Below are positions 40,216-48,832 of a DNA stretch of 64,000 nucleotides, in pieces. Position 1 is the stretch's first letter; each line of letters starts with the position of its first letter. The translations under genes and the position numbers were made by a program. The notes under the pieces were generated by a model. The model did not search any database, had not been told where the DNA came from, and saw only the letters and a list, made by a program, of their open reading frames with translations. Origin of the DNA: DATGLG01 sp035294245 (GTDB lineage Bacteria; Pseudomonadota; Alphaproteobacteria; JACZXZ01); NCBI GenBank assembly GCA_035294245.1, contig DATGLG010000019.1, positions 1 to 64,000 on the forward strand, read 5' to 3'.

Positions 40216-40229
40216 TTGATCTACATCAA
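40216..40229 (-). promoter_or_regulatory. FNR/FixK-type binding site
   Basis: TTGATCTACATCAA is an exact match to the consensus TTGAT-N4-ATCAA of FNR/FixK/Anr regulators. It lies in the 253-base gap (40001-40253) between the MFS permease start and the xerD stop. As xerD ends here, the permease is the only promoter candidate. On the minus strand GCATTT begins 22 bases after the box, near the spacing of an activated class II promoter. Oxygen- or redox-dependent control of the transporter is inferred. Confidence 0.6.
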
Positions 40230-40253
40230 TTCACGACGCGCAAACCCGGCTGC

Positions 40254-41168
40254 TCACTCAGCGCGCCGCTTGGCAAGGGGGTGATGCTTCTGGACGAGGC
40301 GCTGCAAGCGTTCCTCGAGGACATGGGTGTAGATTTGGGTCGTGCTGATATCCGCGTGGCCCAGCAGCCGCTGCACGCTGCGCAAATCGGCGCCATGGGC
40401 GAGAAGATGCGTGGCGAAGGCATGACGCAGCACATGGGGCGAGACACCGGCGGGCGGGATGCCGGCGGCAACAGCCAGCTCCTTGAGCAGCTGGCCGAGG
40501 CGATGGCGCGTGAGGTGGCCTTGGCGGCCATGGGATGGGAACAACCAGGGCGATGTCCGGCCCTCGCCGAGGGCGGCCGCCCGGTGCGGCAGGTAGGCAC
40601 GCAAGGCAGCCCGCGCCGGTGCCGAGAGCGGGACAAGGCGCTCCTTGTCGCCCTTGCCCCGTATTGACAACACGCGGCCGTCGCGGGCGAAGGCCCCCCG
40701 GGTCAGGCTCACGAGCTCGGAGACGCGCAGTCCCGTCGCGTAGAGGAGTTCGAGAAGTGCCGTCAGGCGCGCGCCCTCGGCACCCGGCCGAGCACGCGCC
40801 GCCGCGAGTAGCGCCTCCACCTGCTCCTCGCTGAGATATTTGGGCAGCGACCTCCCCCGCCGCGGGCCGTCGAGCGTAATTGACGGATCGTCGGGGCGTA
40901 GGCCCTCGCCGTAGAGGAAGCGGTAGAACTGCCGCAGGGCCGAGAGCCGCCGCGCTGCCGTGCGCGATGACATGCCGGCGCGGGCGAGACGCTCAAAGTA
41001 GGCGCGAAGGTCCTCGCTGTCGGCGCTCGCCATGTCGACGCCACGCGGAGCGAGGAAGGCTGCGAAATCCGCGAGGTCGCGGCGATACGCCTCGATGGTG
41101 TTCGCCGCGGCGCCACGCTCGGCGATGAGCATCTCGATAAACGACCCAAGATGACGGGACATCGGCAT
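40254..41168 (-). CDS. xerD: Site-specific tyrosine recombinase XerD
   Basis: Resolves chromosome dimers at dif with XerC. All catalytic residues are present: Arg148 (TGLRVSEL), Lys172 (GKGDKERLVPL), His245 and Arg248 (HVLRHAFATHLL), His271 and Tyr280 (LLGHADISTTQIYTH). The N-terminal SAM-like DNA-binding domain covers residues 1-95. Length 304 is typical. ATG 41168 and ATG 41162 are both possible. The position beside aroK-aroB is the usual alphaproteobacterial XerD context, so it is not likely to be an integrase of a mobile element. Confidence 0.92.
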   Translation of the reverse strand: MPMSRHLGSFIEMLIAERGAAANTIEAYRRDLADFAAFLAPRGVDMASADSEDLRAYFERLARAGMSSRTAARRLSALRQFYRFLYGEGLRPDDPSITLDGPRRGRSLPKYLSEEQVEALLAAARARPGAEGARLTALLELLYATGLRVSELVSLTRGAFARDGRVLSIRGKGDKERLVPLSAPARAALRAYLPHRAAALGEGRTSPWLFPSHGRQGHLTRHRLGQLLKELAVAAGIPPAGVSPHVLRHAFATHLLAHGADLRSVQRLLGHADISTTQIYTHVLEERLQRLVQKHHPLAKRRAE

Positions 41169-41211
41169 CGCGGCGCCGCGCGGCGGGCGGCCTCGGGTGC
41201 CGACAGCCACC

Positions 41212-43026
41212 CTAGACGCCGTCCGCGATGGCGGCTTCGATCGCGAGCTGCCTTGCTTCGGATCCGAGCCCGACCTTGTCGAGCGCCGCGATGACATGGT
41301 TGACGGCAATCGGATCGCTTGCGCCGGGCCCATTCGCGCCGATCGCGATGAGCGCGAAGAGCACGGTTTGCCCTTGCCGCCCCGCCTTTGCCGCCGCGTC
41401 GAGCCCGTTCCACAGCGCGAGCGAGGGCATGGTGTCGGGCCCGCCGGCGGCCGTCGCGTAGAAGGGCTGCCAAGCGGCATCGGGAACGTGGTGGCCGAGA
41501 GCACTGAGCAAGCCGAGGACGCGCGCGACGCGCTCGCCTGCGAGCTTGGGGTCTGCCGCCTTGTCGCCCGACTGCGCCGCCGTCCACGCGGCGAAACGGT
41601 CCGCCTCCCAATCGGCGGATTTGTCGGCCGTGAGCACGGTGAAGGGCCAGAGCTCGACGGTCGCCTTCGCAGCCTCTGACGACGTTGCCGAGCCCTGACG
41701 CGCCAAAGCATACCAAGCCTGGCCCGCGCCGAGCCGGCCGGCGAAGTCATAGGCGCGCGACGCCTCGGCCGCGAAGGAAATCAGCGAGGGATTCGGAGAG
41801 AGCAGGTCCATCAACGGCAAGTTGACGCCGACTGCCGGCGCATAGAGGCCGGCGTGGCGCGCGAGTGCGAGAGCGGCCTGGATGATCGCGGCACGCTCGC
41901 TGGAGCTCTTCGCCAGCTTGGCGGCACGATAAAGGAGGGCGCGGGACTGGGCGTCGTATTTCGCCTGCGCGCCGGTCACCGCCGACGCGGTCGCCGCATT
42001 CGCCGCAGCCTTGTCGTAAAGCGCAGCAAGCGCGTCGGGGGCGAGCGCGCCAAGCGTCGCGGCCTGCTCCGCCGCGGCCAATCGCTCCTCCATCGCCGCA
42101 TTCGGGCTATCGGCGACGGCGCGGAGGATCGCGGGAGCGGCAGCGTGGGCGACATCCTTCGGCAGGGGCTGCTCAGCCGCTCGCATCATGGCGAGGAGCA
42201 GCGGCGTCGCCTCGGGCAGGCTCTTGACCTTGGCGGCCTTGACGCCTTCGAGGGCGGAGACGAGGGTGAAAAAGGCCGTATCCTTGTCGTCGCCCTCATC
42301 GTGCAGCAGGCCGACGCCGATGTCGACCTCCTCGGTCTTGTGCGCGAGCGCTTGGCAGAAGATCTGCACCTTCTGCCAATAGATGCCGTGATATTGGCGC
42401 AGCCGGTCGCCGGCTTCGGCGCAGGCGTTTGTCGTATCACCCTGGATCAGCCGGCCGTCCATGCGGATGCGCGCCGCCGTCTCATCGCTGCGATTCGCCG
42501 GTAGCAGATCGAGGAGGGCGCGGGAATTCTCGATGTCGCCCATTTGCGCGAGCTTCGCGGCCCGCAGGGTCAGGAGGCTGGGTTCGTCCCCTGGCGGACC
42601 TTCCGGCGAGGCCGCGGTCGTCAGCAGAAGGCGGCGCGCAAGCGCGCGCAGGGTGGGCGAGGGCATGGCGGTCGGCAACGCGTCCACGAGCCGCACCGCC
42701 TCGGCCCGGGAGATGCCGCGCCACATCTCCGGCCCGAAGCCTCCCTGGCCGGGCCCGAGGGTGCCGAGCCCGTCGAGGTCGATGCCGCCCAGCTTGTCAA
42801 CCTCGATTCCCTTCGGCGCGCTCGGAGCCGCCGTCGGCGGCGCGGCAGCAGAGGGCGCGGCTGGCACTGCGGCGCCAGCCGCGGCACCGGCGCCACCGCG
42901 CTGCGGCAGGAGCTGGATCGGCGCGCCCTGCGCCCGGACGAGCTGCGGCGACGTTTGAAGGGCGCCCGCGAAGACGATGAGGGCGAGAAGTCGAATGGCG
43001 GCCCGGCTAGTGCGGGAAACGGTCAT
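41212..43026 (-). CDS. Secreted helical protein of unknown function (604 residues)
   Basis: I do not recognise a named family. Residues 1-32 are a signal peptide (LLALIVFAGALQTSPQLVRAQ). A Pro/Ala-rich stretch (to about 85) follows, then a long alpha-helical, Ala-rich body resembling helical-repeat (TPR-like) folds, with motifs such as LTLRAAKLAQMGDIENSRALLDLLP. It should act in the periplasm. Start ATG 43026 is chosen because a signal peptide follows; its first 20 bases overlap the end of the small gene upstream. Downstream is xerD, 43 bases away. Function cannot be inferred. Confidence 0.75.
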   Translation of the reverse strand: MTVSRTSRAAIRLLALIVFAGALQTSPQLVRAQGAPIQLLPQRGGAGAAAGAAVPAAPSAAAPPTAAPSAPKGIEVDKLGGIDLDGLGTLGPGQGGFGPEMWRGISRAEAVRLVDALPTAMPSPTLRALARRLLLTTAASPEGPPGDEPSLLTLRAAKLAQMGDIENSRALLDLLPANRSDETAARIRMDGRLIQGDTTNACAEAGDRLRQYHGIYWQKVQIFCQALAHKTEEVDIGVGLLHDEGDDKDTAFFTLVSALEGVKAAKVKSLPEATPLLLAMMRAAEQPLPKDVAHAAAPAILRAVADSPNAAMEERLAAAEQAATLGALAPDALAALYDKAAANAATASAVTGAQAKYDAQSRALLYRAAKLAKSSSERAAIIQAALALARHAGLYAPAVGVNLPLMDLLSPNPSLISFAAEASRAYDFAGRLGAGQAWYALARQGSATSSEAAKATVELWPFTVLTADKSADWEADRFAAWTAAQSGDKAADPKLAGERVARVLGLLSALGHHVPDAAWQPFYATAAGGPDTMPSLALWNGLDAAAKAGRQGQTVLFALIAIGANGPGASDPIAVNHVIAALDKVGLGSEARQLAIEAAIADGV

Positions 43027-43147
43027 TGGGTATGACCTTTTCGACCTTCGCCGTCGGCGCCGGGATTTGCCAAGTGCCGAGAAAGACCGCACCTCCGACG
43101 ATGACGACGACGATGACGAGTGCAACGATGCTGGCGAATTTGAGCAT
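43007..43147 (-). CDS. Small single-helix membrane protein (46 residues)
   Basis: The product starts MLKFASIVALVIVVVIVGG, one hydrophobic helix, and ends in a periplasmic-looking tail TWQIPAPTAKVEKVIPNDRF. The tail is non-random in composition and the Pro-rich motif looks conserved-type, which supports a real gene. AGGGA lies about 11 bases before the ATG. The stop lies 20 bases inside the next gene in another frame, so the two are probably translationally coupled. The function is unknown; it may assist its secreted neighbour. Confidence 0.65.
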   Translation of the reverse strand: MLKFASIVALVIVVVIVGGAVFLGTWQIPAPTAKVEKVIPNDRFPH

Positions 43148-43357
43148 GAAAACGTATTCCCTGGAGGCGGCCGACGCCGCGATGACCGGACCTCGACGAC
43201 GGTGCCACGGATGCGGCTCAGGCGACACGCCCCGCGGCCTTGTGCTAGAGTTCCACCATGGCGATTTTACGGCACTCCCGGCAGAGGGCAACCGGATCGA
43301 CGCGAGGAGGGCGAGCCTCTCATCCTTCGCTGTGCGAAAGTTAACGCGATTCCCTCG

Positions 43358-43969
43358 ATGAACGACTCCCATCCCGCTCCATCGCCCAAGCCCGGCGGCT
43401 TGCGCCAGCCCCCTCGCACGGTGGTTCTCGTCGGCCTCATGGGGGCCGGCAAGACCTGCATCGGGAAGCGGGTGGCGCAGCGTTTCGGCTTGCGCTTCGT
43501 CGATGCTGATCACGAGATCGAGGCGGCGGCAGGCTGCACAATTGAGGAGATCTTCGAGCGGCATGGCGAGGCCTTCTTCCGGGACGGGGAGCGCCGCGTG
43601 ATCGAGCGCCTCTTGGATCAGCCCGTCCATGTCCTGGCAACGGGCGGCGGCGCCTTCATGGACTCGCGCACCCGCGCGAAGATTCGCGAGCGCGGGATTT
43701 CGGTCTGGTTGCGCGCCGACATCGAGCTTCTCCTGCGGCGTGTCGCACGGCGCGACAACCGTCCGCTCCTCAAGCAGGGCGACCGGCGCGCCGTCCTCGA
43801 GCGGCTCATGGCCGCGCGCCATCCCGTCTATGCGGAGGCGGATATCACCGTCGACACCCTCGACGCGGCACCCGACGCCACGGTCGAGCAGGTGATGCGG
43901 GCGCTGGGCCGCTTCCTCGCCGAGAGCCCGCAAGGAGAGACCGTCGGCGGCCGCGAGGCTGCGCCATGA
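43358..43969 (+). CDS. aroK: Shikimate kinase
   Basis: Phosphorylates shikimate in the pathway to chorismate. Walker A GLMGAGKT is at residues 26-33, the shikimate-binding DADHEIE near 49, the lid and GGGAF motif (LATGGGAF), and RDNRPLL. Length 203. ATG 43358 follows an in-frame open stretch without homology, so it is preferred, though no strong ribosome site is visible. It overlaps aroB by four bases (ATGA). The gap upstream (43148-43357) is divergent with the small membrane gene and holds no further gene. Confidence 0.95.
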   Translation: MNDSHPAPSPKPGGLRQPPRTVVLVGLMGAGKTCIGKRVAQRFGLRFVDADHEIEAAAGCTIEEIFERHGEAFFRDGERRVIERLLDQPVHVLATGGGAFMDSRTRAKIRERGISVWLRADIELLLRRVARRDNRPLLKQGDRRAVLERLMAARHPVYAEADITVDTLDAAPDATVEQVMRALGRFLAESPQGETVGGREAAP

Positions 43970-45078
43970 GCCCGCACGAGCGCATCGCGGTCACCCTCGG
44001 CGCACGCGGCTATGACATCCTCGTCGGCAATGGGCTGCTCGACGCGGCGGGCGAGCTCATCGCGCCGGTGCTGTCGCGGCCGCGCGTCGTGGTCGTAACC
44101 GACGAGAATGTGGCGAGGCACCATCTCGCGCGGCTGAGAGCGGCACTCGGCCGTGGCGGCCTCGCCCATGAGGCGATCGTGCTGCCCCCCGGCGAGGGCA
44201 CCAAGGATTTCCGCCATCTCGAGGAGCTGCTCGACCGGCTGCTCGAAGGCCGGATCGAGCGCTCGACGAGCCTCTTGGCCCTCGGCGGCGGCGTGATCGG
44301 CGACCTCGTCGGCTTCGCCGCCAGCATCGTCCTGCGCGGCATCGATTTCGTGCAGGTGCCGACCACGCTTCTCGCGCAAGTCGACAGCTCCGTCGGCGGC
44401 AAGACCGGCATCAATACCCGGCACGGCAAGAACCTCGTCGGCAGCTTTCACCAGCCGCGCCTCGTGCTCGCCGACACGGGCACGCTCGATACGCTGCCCG
44501 CCCGCGAGCTCCGCGCCGGCTATGCCGAGGTGGTGAAATACGGGCTCATCAACGATCCCGGCTTCTTCTCCTGGCTCGAGGCCCATGGCCGCGCCCTATG
44601 CGAGGGCGACGAGGAGGCGCGCCGCTATGCGGTTGCCCGGAGCTGCGCGGCCAAGGCCGCCATCGTCGCCGCCGACGAGCGCGAGACCGGCGAGCGCGCG
44701 CTCCTCAACCTCGGCCACACTTTCGGCCACGCGCTCGAGGCGGAAACCGGCTTCGGCCCGGAGCTTCTTCATGGCGAGGCCGTCGCCATCGGGCTCGTGA
44801 TGGCGTTCGCGCTCTCGGCCCAACTGGGTTATTGCTCTTCCGCAGATGCGGCGCGCGTGCGACGTCATTTGGCCGAGGTGGGCTTGCCCACGGAGCTGCG
44901 CCGCAGCGGGCGGCCGTGGGAGGCGACGGCATTGCTGGCGCATATGTCGCGCGACAAGAAGGTGCGCGACGGCCGCGTGGCCTTCGTGCTCGCGCGCGGC
45001 ATCGGCCAAGCCTTCCTCGCACGCGACGTGGCGCTCGAGACGGTACGGGAACTGCTCGACGCCGTCATCGCCGCCTGA
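43966..45078 (+). CDS. aroB: 3-dehydroquinate synthase
   Basis: Converts DAHP to 3-dehydroquinate with NAD and zinc, the second step of the shikimate pathway. Visible are the NAD-binding LALGGGVIGDLVGFAA, VPTTLLAQVDSSVGGKTGIN, and the zinc ligands in ELRAGYAEVVKYG and the two histidines in LNLGHTFGHALE and LLHGEAVAIG. Length 370 is typical. The ATG overlaps aroK by four bases, so the two steps are co-translated. The CorC-like gene follows after 26 bases. Confidence 0.97.
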   Translation: MSPHERIAVTLGARGYDILVGNGLLDAAGELIAPVLSRPRVVVVTDENVARHHLARLRAALGRGGLAHEAIVLPPGEGTKDFRHLEELLDRLLEGRIERSTSLLALGGGVIGDLVGFAASIVLRGIDFVQVPTTLLAQVDSSVGGKTGINTRHGKNLVGSFHQPRLVLADTGTLDTLPARELRAGYAEVVKYGLINDPGFFSWLEAHGRALCEGDEEARRYAVARSCAAKAAIVAADERETGERALLNLGHTFGHALEAETGFGPELLHGEAVAIGLVMAFALSAQLGYCSSADAARVRRHLAEVGLPTELRRSGRPWEATALLAHMSRDKKVRDGRVAFVLARGIGQAFLARDVALETVRELLDAVIAA

Positions 45079-45104
45079 CCACGCGAGCAAGAGAGGCCTG
45101 CCGC

Positions 45105-46385
45105 ATGGACGTGGACGTGTCGCTGGTCGCCATCCTCATTCTGATCGTGGCCCTGCTGATCGTCTCCGCCTTCTTCTCGGCATCCGAGACGGCCGTCACC
45201 GGCGCCTCGCGGCCGCGGATGCATGCGCTGGAAAAGCGTGGGAACGATCAGGCCCGGATGGTCAATCGCCTGCGCCAGGAGAAGGGGCGGCTGATCGGCG
45301 CCATTCTCCTCGGCAACAATCTCGCGACCATCCTCTCCTCCTCTCTCGCGACGAGCCTTCTGATCGGCTGGTTCGGCAATGCGGGAGTCGCCTACGCGAC
45401 CGTGGCAATGACCTTTCTCGTCCTTTTGTTCGGCGAGCTTCTGCCCAAGAGCTACGCTCTCTATGATGCCGATCGCGTCGCGCTTGCGACGGCTCCCGTA
45501 TTGCGGGCCCTCGTCTGGCTCCTCGCGCCGATCACCGCGGCAATCGAGACCATGGTGCGTGGCACCCTTCGGCTGCTCGGCGTGCGGCTCGGGATGGAAA
45601 TGACGGGGGCCCAGCACGAGGAGGAGCTGCTGGGCGCGATCGAGCTTCATCGCGGGCCCGAGCCGGAAACGGTGCATGAGCGGCGCATGCTGCGCAGCGT
45701 GCTCGATCTCGACGAGGTCGCGGTGGGCGAGATCATGATCCACCGCAAGAACGTGCTGACCGTCGAGGCCGACTTGCCGATGAGCCGCATCGTCGACCAG
45801 GTCGTGCAGAGCCCCTATTCGCGCTTTCCCCTGTGGCGCGGCGAGCCCGACAACATCGTCGGCGTCCTCCATGCGAAGGCGCTTCTGCGCGCAGTCCGGG
45901 CCCATAAGGACCAACTCGACGAGCTGCGGATCGAGCAGGTGATGACCAAGCCGTGGTTCATCCCCGAATCGACGACCTTGCTCGATCAGCTCCAGTCGTT
46001 CCGCAAGCGGCGCGAGCATATCGCACTTGTCGTGGACGAGTATGGCAGCTGGCTGGGCATCGTCACGCTCGAGGACATCCTCGAGGAGATCGTCGGCGAC
46101 ATCACGGACGAGTTGGATATCGCCGTCGCCGGGGTGCGACCCGAGCCCGGCGGCAGCTACGTCGTCGACGGCAGCGTCACGATCCGCGATCTCAATCGCG
46201 AGTTCGACTGGCGGTTGCCGGACGAGGAGGCCTCGACCATCGCCGGCCTCGTCATGCACGAGGCGCGCATGATCCCCGAGCCGGGCCAGGTCTTCACCTT
46301 CTATGGCTTTCGTTTCGAGATCCTGCGCCGCCAGCGCAACCAGATCACCGCCATTCGCGTGACCCCGCCGGCGCTCGGCGCCTAG
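45105..46385 (+). CDS. CNNM/CBS-domain transporter-type protein (HlyC/CorC family)
   Basis: An inner-membrane protein of 426 residues: a CNNM/DUF21 domain with about four hydrophobic segments (IVSAFFSASETAVTGASRPRM, GNNLATILSSSLAT, FGELLPKSYAL), two CBS domains (VGEIMIHRKNVLTVEAD, VMTKPWFIPEST) and a C-terminal CorC/HlyC domain. Members are linked to magnesium and cobalt export or tolerance. ATG 45105 has GAGAGG eight bases upstream. It regularly follows aroB in alphaproteobacteria, for no known reason. Confidence 0.9.
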   Translation: MDVDVSLVAILILIVALLIVSAFFSASETAVTGASRPRMHALEKRGNDQARMVNRLRQEKGRLIGAILLGNNLATILSSSLATSLLIGWFGNAGVAYATVAMTFLVLLFGELLPKSYALYDADRVALATAPVLRALVWLLAPITAAIETMVRGTLRLLGVRLGMEMTGAQHEEELLGAIELHRGPEPETVHERRMLRSVLDLDEVAVGEIMIHRKNVLTVEADLPMSRIVDQVVQSPYSRFPLWRGEPDNIVGVLHAKALLRAVRAHKDQLDELRIEQVMTKPWFIPESTTLLDQLQSFRKRREHIALVVDEYGSWLGIVTLEDILEEIVGDITDELDIAVAGVRPEPGGSYVVDGSVTIRDLNREFDWRLPDEEASTIAGLVMHEARMIPEPGQVFTFYGFRFEILRRQRNQITAIRVTPPALGA

Positions 46386-46471
46386 GCCGCCGCATGCCAG
46401 GCCTGCGGCGGCCGGGCTTGACCGCCCCGACTCCCGCCGTGTATGCCCGGGGCGCAGCAGATGGATCGGCC

Positions 46472-47017
46472 ATGCCCTTGACCGCAGCCAGTGAACGGGA
46501 GCTCCTCCATACGCGACGGGTCGAATGCCGCGGCTATCAGCGTAGCGACGGGCTCTGGGACATCGAGGGCCATCTCATCGATCTCAAGAGCTATACTTGG
46601 CAGAGCGACGATCGCGGCGAAGTGCGGCCGGGAGAGCCGCTCCACGAGATGTGGCTGCGCCTCACCATCGACGAGGACCTTCTTATCCGCGCCGTCGAGG
46701 CGGCGAGCGATTATTCTCCGTTTCGCGCCTGCCCGGCGGTGGTGCCGCATTTCGCTGCACTCGAGGGGCTGCGGATCGGCCCCGGCTGGCGCAAGAAGGT
46801 GCGTGAGCTGCTCGGCGGAACCAAAGGCTGCACGCATCTTGTCGAGCTGCTGACGCCGCTTGCGACCACGGCGTACCAGACAATCTATTCAGCGCGGGCG
46901 CGCCGCGCGCAAAAAGAGCCCGGACGCAAGCCCGATCATATCGACACCTGCCACGCCCTTGCCAGCGATGGCGAGGTCGTCAAGCGTTATTGGCCAAGCT
47001 TCTATACCGGGACCTGA
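46472..47017 (+). CDS. DUF2889 domain-containing protein
   Basis: A 181-residue protein with the DUF2889 pattern: LHTRRVECRGYQRSDGLWDIEGHLIDLK at the start, GEPLHEMWLRLTIDEDL, and GCTHLVELLTPLATTAYQTI near the end. No membrane segment or signal peptide is seen. The function is unknown. The start is ATG 46472. Its 3' end overlaps the convergent RHH gene by 16 bases. Confidence 0.87.
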   Translation: MPLTAASERELLHTRRVECRGYQRSDGLWDIEGHLIDLKSYTWQSDDRGEVRPGEPLHEMWLRLTIDEDLLIRAVEAASDYSPFRACPAVVPHFAALEGLRIGPGWRKKVRELLGGTKGCTHLVELLTPLATTAYQTIYSARARRAQKEPGRKPDHIDTCHALASDGEVVKRYWPSFYTGT

Positions 47018-47334
47018 TCGCACCCGCTGCGCGCGCTGCTCACCCGGTGCTTGGGCCGGCTTGTCGTCCGCCGGTGGTGTCCGCCGCGCGCCCGGCCGTG
47101 TCCGGCCTTGAGATGACCCGTGCTCGTCGCCGCGTCGCGAAAATAGGTCATGATGAAGACGCGAATCGCGGCAGTCAGGGTCGAGTGGTTCCGCTGTTGC
47201 GCCACGAAGGTCGCAAGATCGCTCACGGTGCGGCGCTCCCGCTGCGCGATCTCCTGAAGCGCGTCCCACATCGGCGGCTCGAGGCGGATGCTCGTGCGGC
47301 GCCCCGAAACAATCACGTTACGAGTGGTCAGCAT
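47002..47334 (-). CDS. Ribbon-helix-helix domain protein
   Basis: Residues 1-68 carry an RHH_4-type fold: RNVIVSGRRTSIRLEPPMWDALQEIAQRERRTVSDLATFVAQQ. This is a small DNA-binding fold common in alphaproteobacteria, probably a transcription regulator. The C-terminal 40 residues are basic and Arg/His/Ser-rich with no fold visible. No toxin gene is adjacent, so a toxin-antitoxin role is not indicated. A 9-bp inverted repeat lies about 90 bases upstream. Confidence 0.8.
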   Translation of the reverse strand: MLTTRNVIVSGRRTSIRLEPPMWDALQEIAQRERRTVSDLATFVAQQRNHSTLTAAIRVFIMTYFRDAATSTGHLKAGHGRARGGHHRRTTSRPKHRVSSARSGCDQVPV

Positions 47335-47425
47335 CCGCGCCCAAACGACCGAAGCTCTCCTCCGACGCGCCGGGGTCGCCTGGTGCCACGGCCCGTCATC
47401 GACGATATCCGGAATGGTTCCATAC

Positions 47426-47459
47426 TAAAAGTTGTTGCCAAAGACAAGCGCAACTTTTA
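47426..47459. promoter_or_regulatory. 9-bp inverted repeat upstream of the RHH gene
   Basis: TAAAAGTTG (47426-47434) and CAACTTTTA (47451-47459) are perfect inverted repeats with a 16-base spacer, in an A/T-rich pocket. It lies 92 bases upstream of the RHH gene and 45 bases past the bolA stop. It may be an operator for the RHH protein or an RNA hairpin. The gap 47335-47503 shows nothing else. Confidence 0.4.
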
Positions 47460-47503
47460 CGAGCAAAGCGACGGGAGCCGGCATCGCCTGCCGGGTGCTC
47501 GCC

Positions 47504-47782
47504 CTAGCGGCGGGCATCCTCCGTCGGCGTCAGCGTGACAAGTGAAAGCGCGTGGACGTCGGTCCGCAACTCGTCCGCGAGAATGCCATAGACCTGGCGC
47601 TGGCGGGCGACCTTCGACTGGCCCTCGAACGCCGCGGCGACGATCTCCACCCGGAAATGGCTTTCGCCTTGAGGCCGAGCGCCGGGATGGCCGATATGGA
47701 GATGGGACTCGTCCACAATGTCGAGCCGCTCGGGGTGAAGCATCCGGGTCAATTTTTCGCGGATACGTCCGGCGACACGCAT
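47504..47782 (-). CDS. BolA family protein
   Basis: A 92-residue protein with the BolA fold: IREKLTRMLHPERLDIVDESHLHIGHPGARPQGESHFRVEIVAAAFEGQSKVARQ is condensed here as the segments DESHLHIGH, ESHFRVEIV and KVARQRQVYGIL. BolA proteins bind monothiol glutaredoxins and [2Fe-2S] clusters and affect iron regulation and stress shape. AGGAGG lies six bases before ATG 47782. A BolA gene near a J-domain gene and cobS is a usual alphaproteobacterial order; here an EamA permease sits between. Confidence 0.93.
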   Translation of the reverse strand: MRVAGRIREKLTRMLHPERLDIVDESHLHIGHPGARPQGESHFRVEIVAAAFEGQSKVARQRQVYGILADELRTDVHALSLVTLTPTEDARR

Positions 47783-47880
47783 GGCAGCCTCCTGAAAATG
47801 AGCGCTCCGGCAACGGTGGAGAAGTGATACTTTGCGGCCGCGCCGTCAATAAGGGCGCACCTCGCCTCCGGTCCTCTCTC

Positions 47881-48777
47881 ATGTCGCGGCGCCAGGCCTT
47901 CCTTATCCTCGCGGTCCTCATAATCATTTGGGGCATGAACTGGTCGGTCATGAAGATCGGCCTTCAGGCGATCCCGCCGCTCTGGTTCGCCGCCTTGCGC
48001 ATGGCGATGGGCGCCCCCTGTCTCCTCCTCGCTCTGCTCCTGACCCGGCGGCGCATCCGCCTGCCCGGCGCCCAGGACCTTCCCGTTCTGCTTTCCGTCG
48101 GCCTCGTGCAGATGGCCTGGTTCCTGGCGCTCTGCAACATGGGCCTGCGCTATGTTCCCGCCGGACGCTCGGCCGTGCTCGCCTATACGACGCCCATCTG
48201 GGTGACGCCGGCCGCCGCCTTTTTCCTGCGCGAGCGCCTGAGCCCTGCGAAGCTCTGCGGCGTGCTCCTCGGCCTCGCCGGCATCGCGGCCCTCTCCAAC
48301 CCGTTCGGCTTCGATTGGAGCAACCGCGCGGTCGTGCTCGGCAACGGGCTCCTCATGCTCGGCGCCTTCGGCTGGGCGCTCAGCATCGTCCATGTCCGCG
48401 GCCATCGCTGGCACGCAACCCCGCTCGACCTCGCTCCCTGGCAAATGCTGGTCGCCATCGTTCCGCTTGCGATACTCGCCTATGCCGTCGAGGGGATACC
48501 CCATATCGCCTGGTCACCGGCCGTCGTCGGCGTCCTCGTCTATAATGGCCCGATTGCGACTGCGTTCGCCTATTGGGCGTCGGTCGCCGTCAGCAAGACG
48601 CTGCCGGCAATCACCACGTCGCTCGGGTTGCTGGGCGTGCCCATTACCGGCGCCCTGGTCTCGGCGCTCACCCTCGGCGAGCCCTTGACGCTCAGTCTTT
48701 TGCTCGGCCTCGCCTTGATTGTCGGCGGGGTCGTGCTCATGTTGTTGGCAGACCGGCGAGCGGTCCGAGCGGCGTGA
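47881..48777 (+). CDS. EamA family (DMT) transporter
   Basis: A 298-residue inner-membrane permease of the drug/metabolite transporter superfamily with ten predicted helices in two EamA repeats (LVIIIWGMNWSVMKIGL-like start; second repeat from about residue 150). RYVPAGRSAVLAYTTPIWVTPAAAFFLRE and the mirrored GEPLTLSLLLG end are typical. Substrates range over amino acids, nucleotides and other metabolites and cannot be named. It is divergent from bolA by 98 bases. Confidence 0.88.
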   Translation: MSRRQAFLILAVLIIIWGMNWSVMKIGLQAIPPLWFAALRMAMGAPCLLLALLLTRRRIRLPGAQDLPVLLSVGLVQMAWFLALCNMGLRYVPAGRSAVLAYTTPIWVTPAAAFFLRERLSPAKLCGVLLGLAGIAALSNPFGFDWSNRAVVLGNGLLMLGAFGWALSIVHVRGHRWHATPLDLAPWQMLVAIVPLAILAYAVEGIPHIAWSPAVVGVLVYNGPIATAFAYWASVAVSKTLPAITTSLGLLGVPITGALVSALTLGEPLTLSLLLGLALIVGGVVLMLLADRRAVRAA

Positions 48778-48832
48778 ATCCGCGGCGGCGCCGAGGCTTG
48801 CTTGGAAGCCCCCGGCACCCCATACTGGGTTC

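Noticed and set aside
40254..41168. XerD-like protein taken as an integrase of a mobile element
   Set aside because: No att repeats, tRNA or phage genes are adjacent, and the locus matches the usual chromosomal xerD context.
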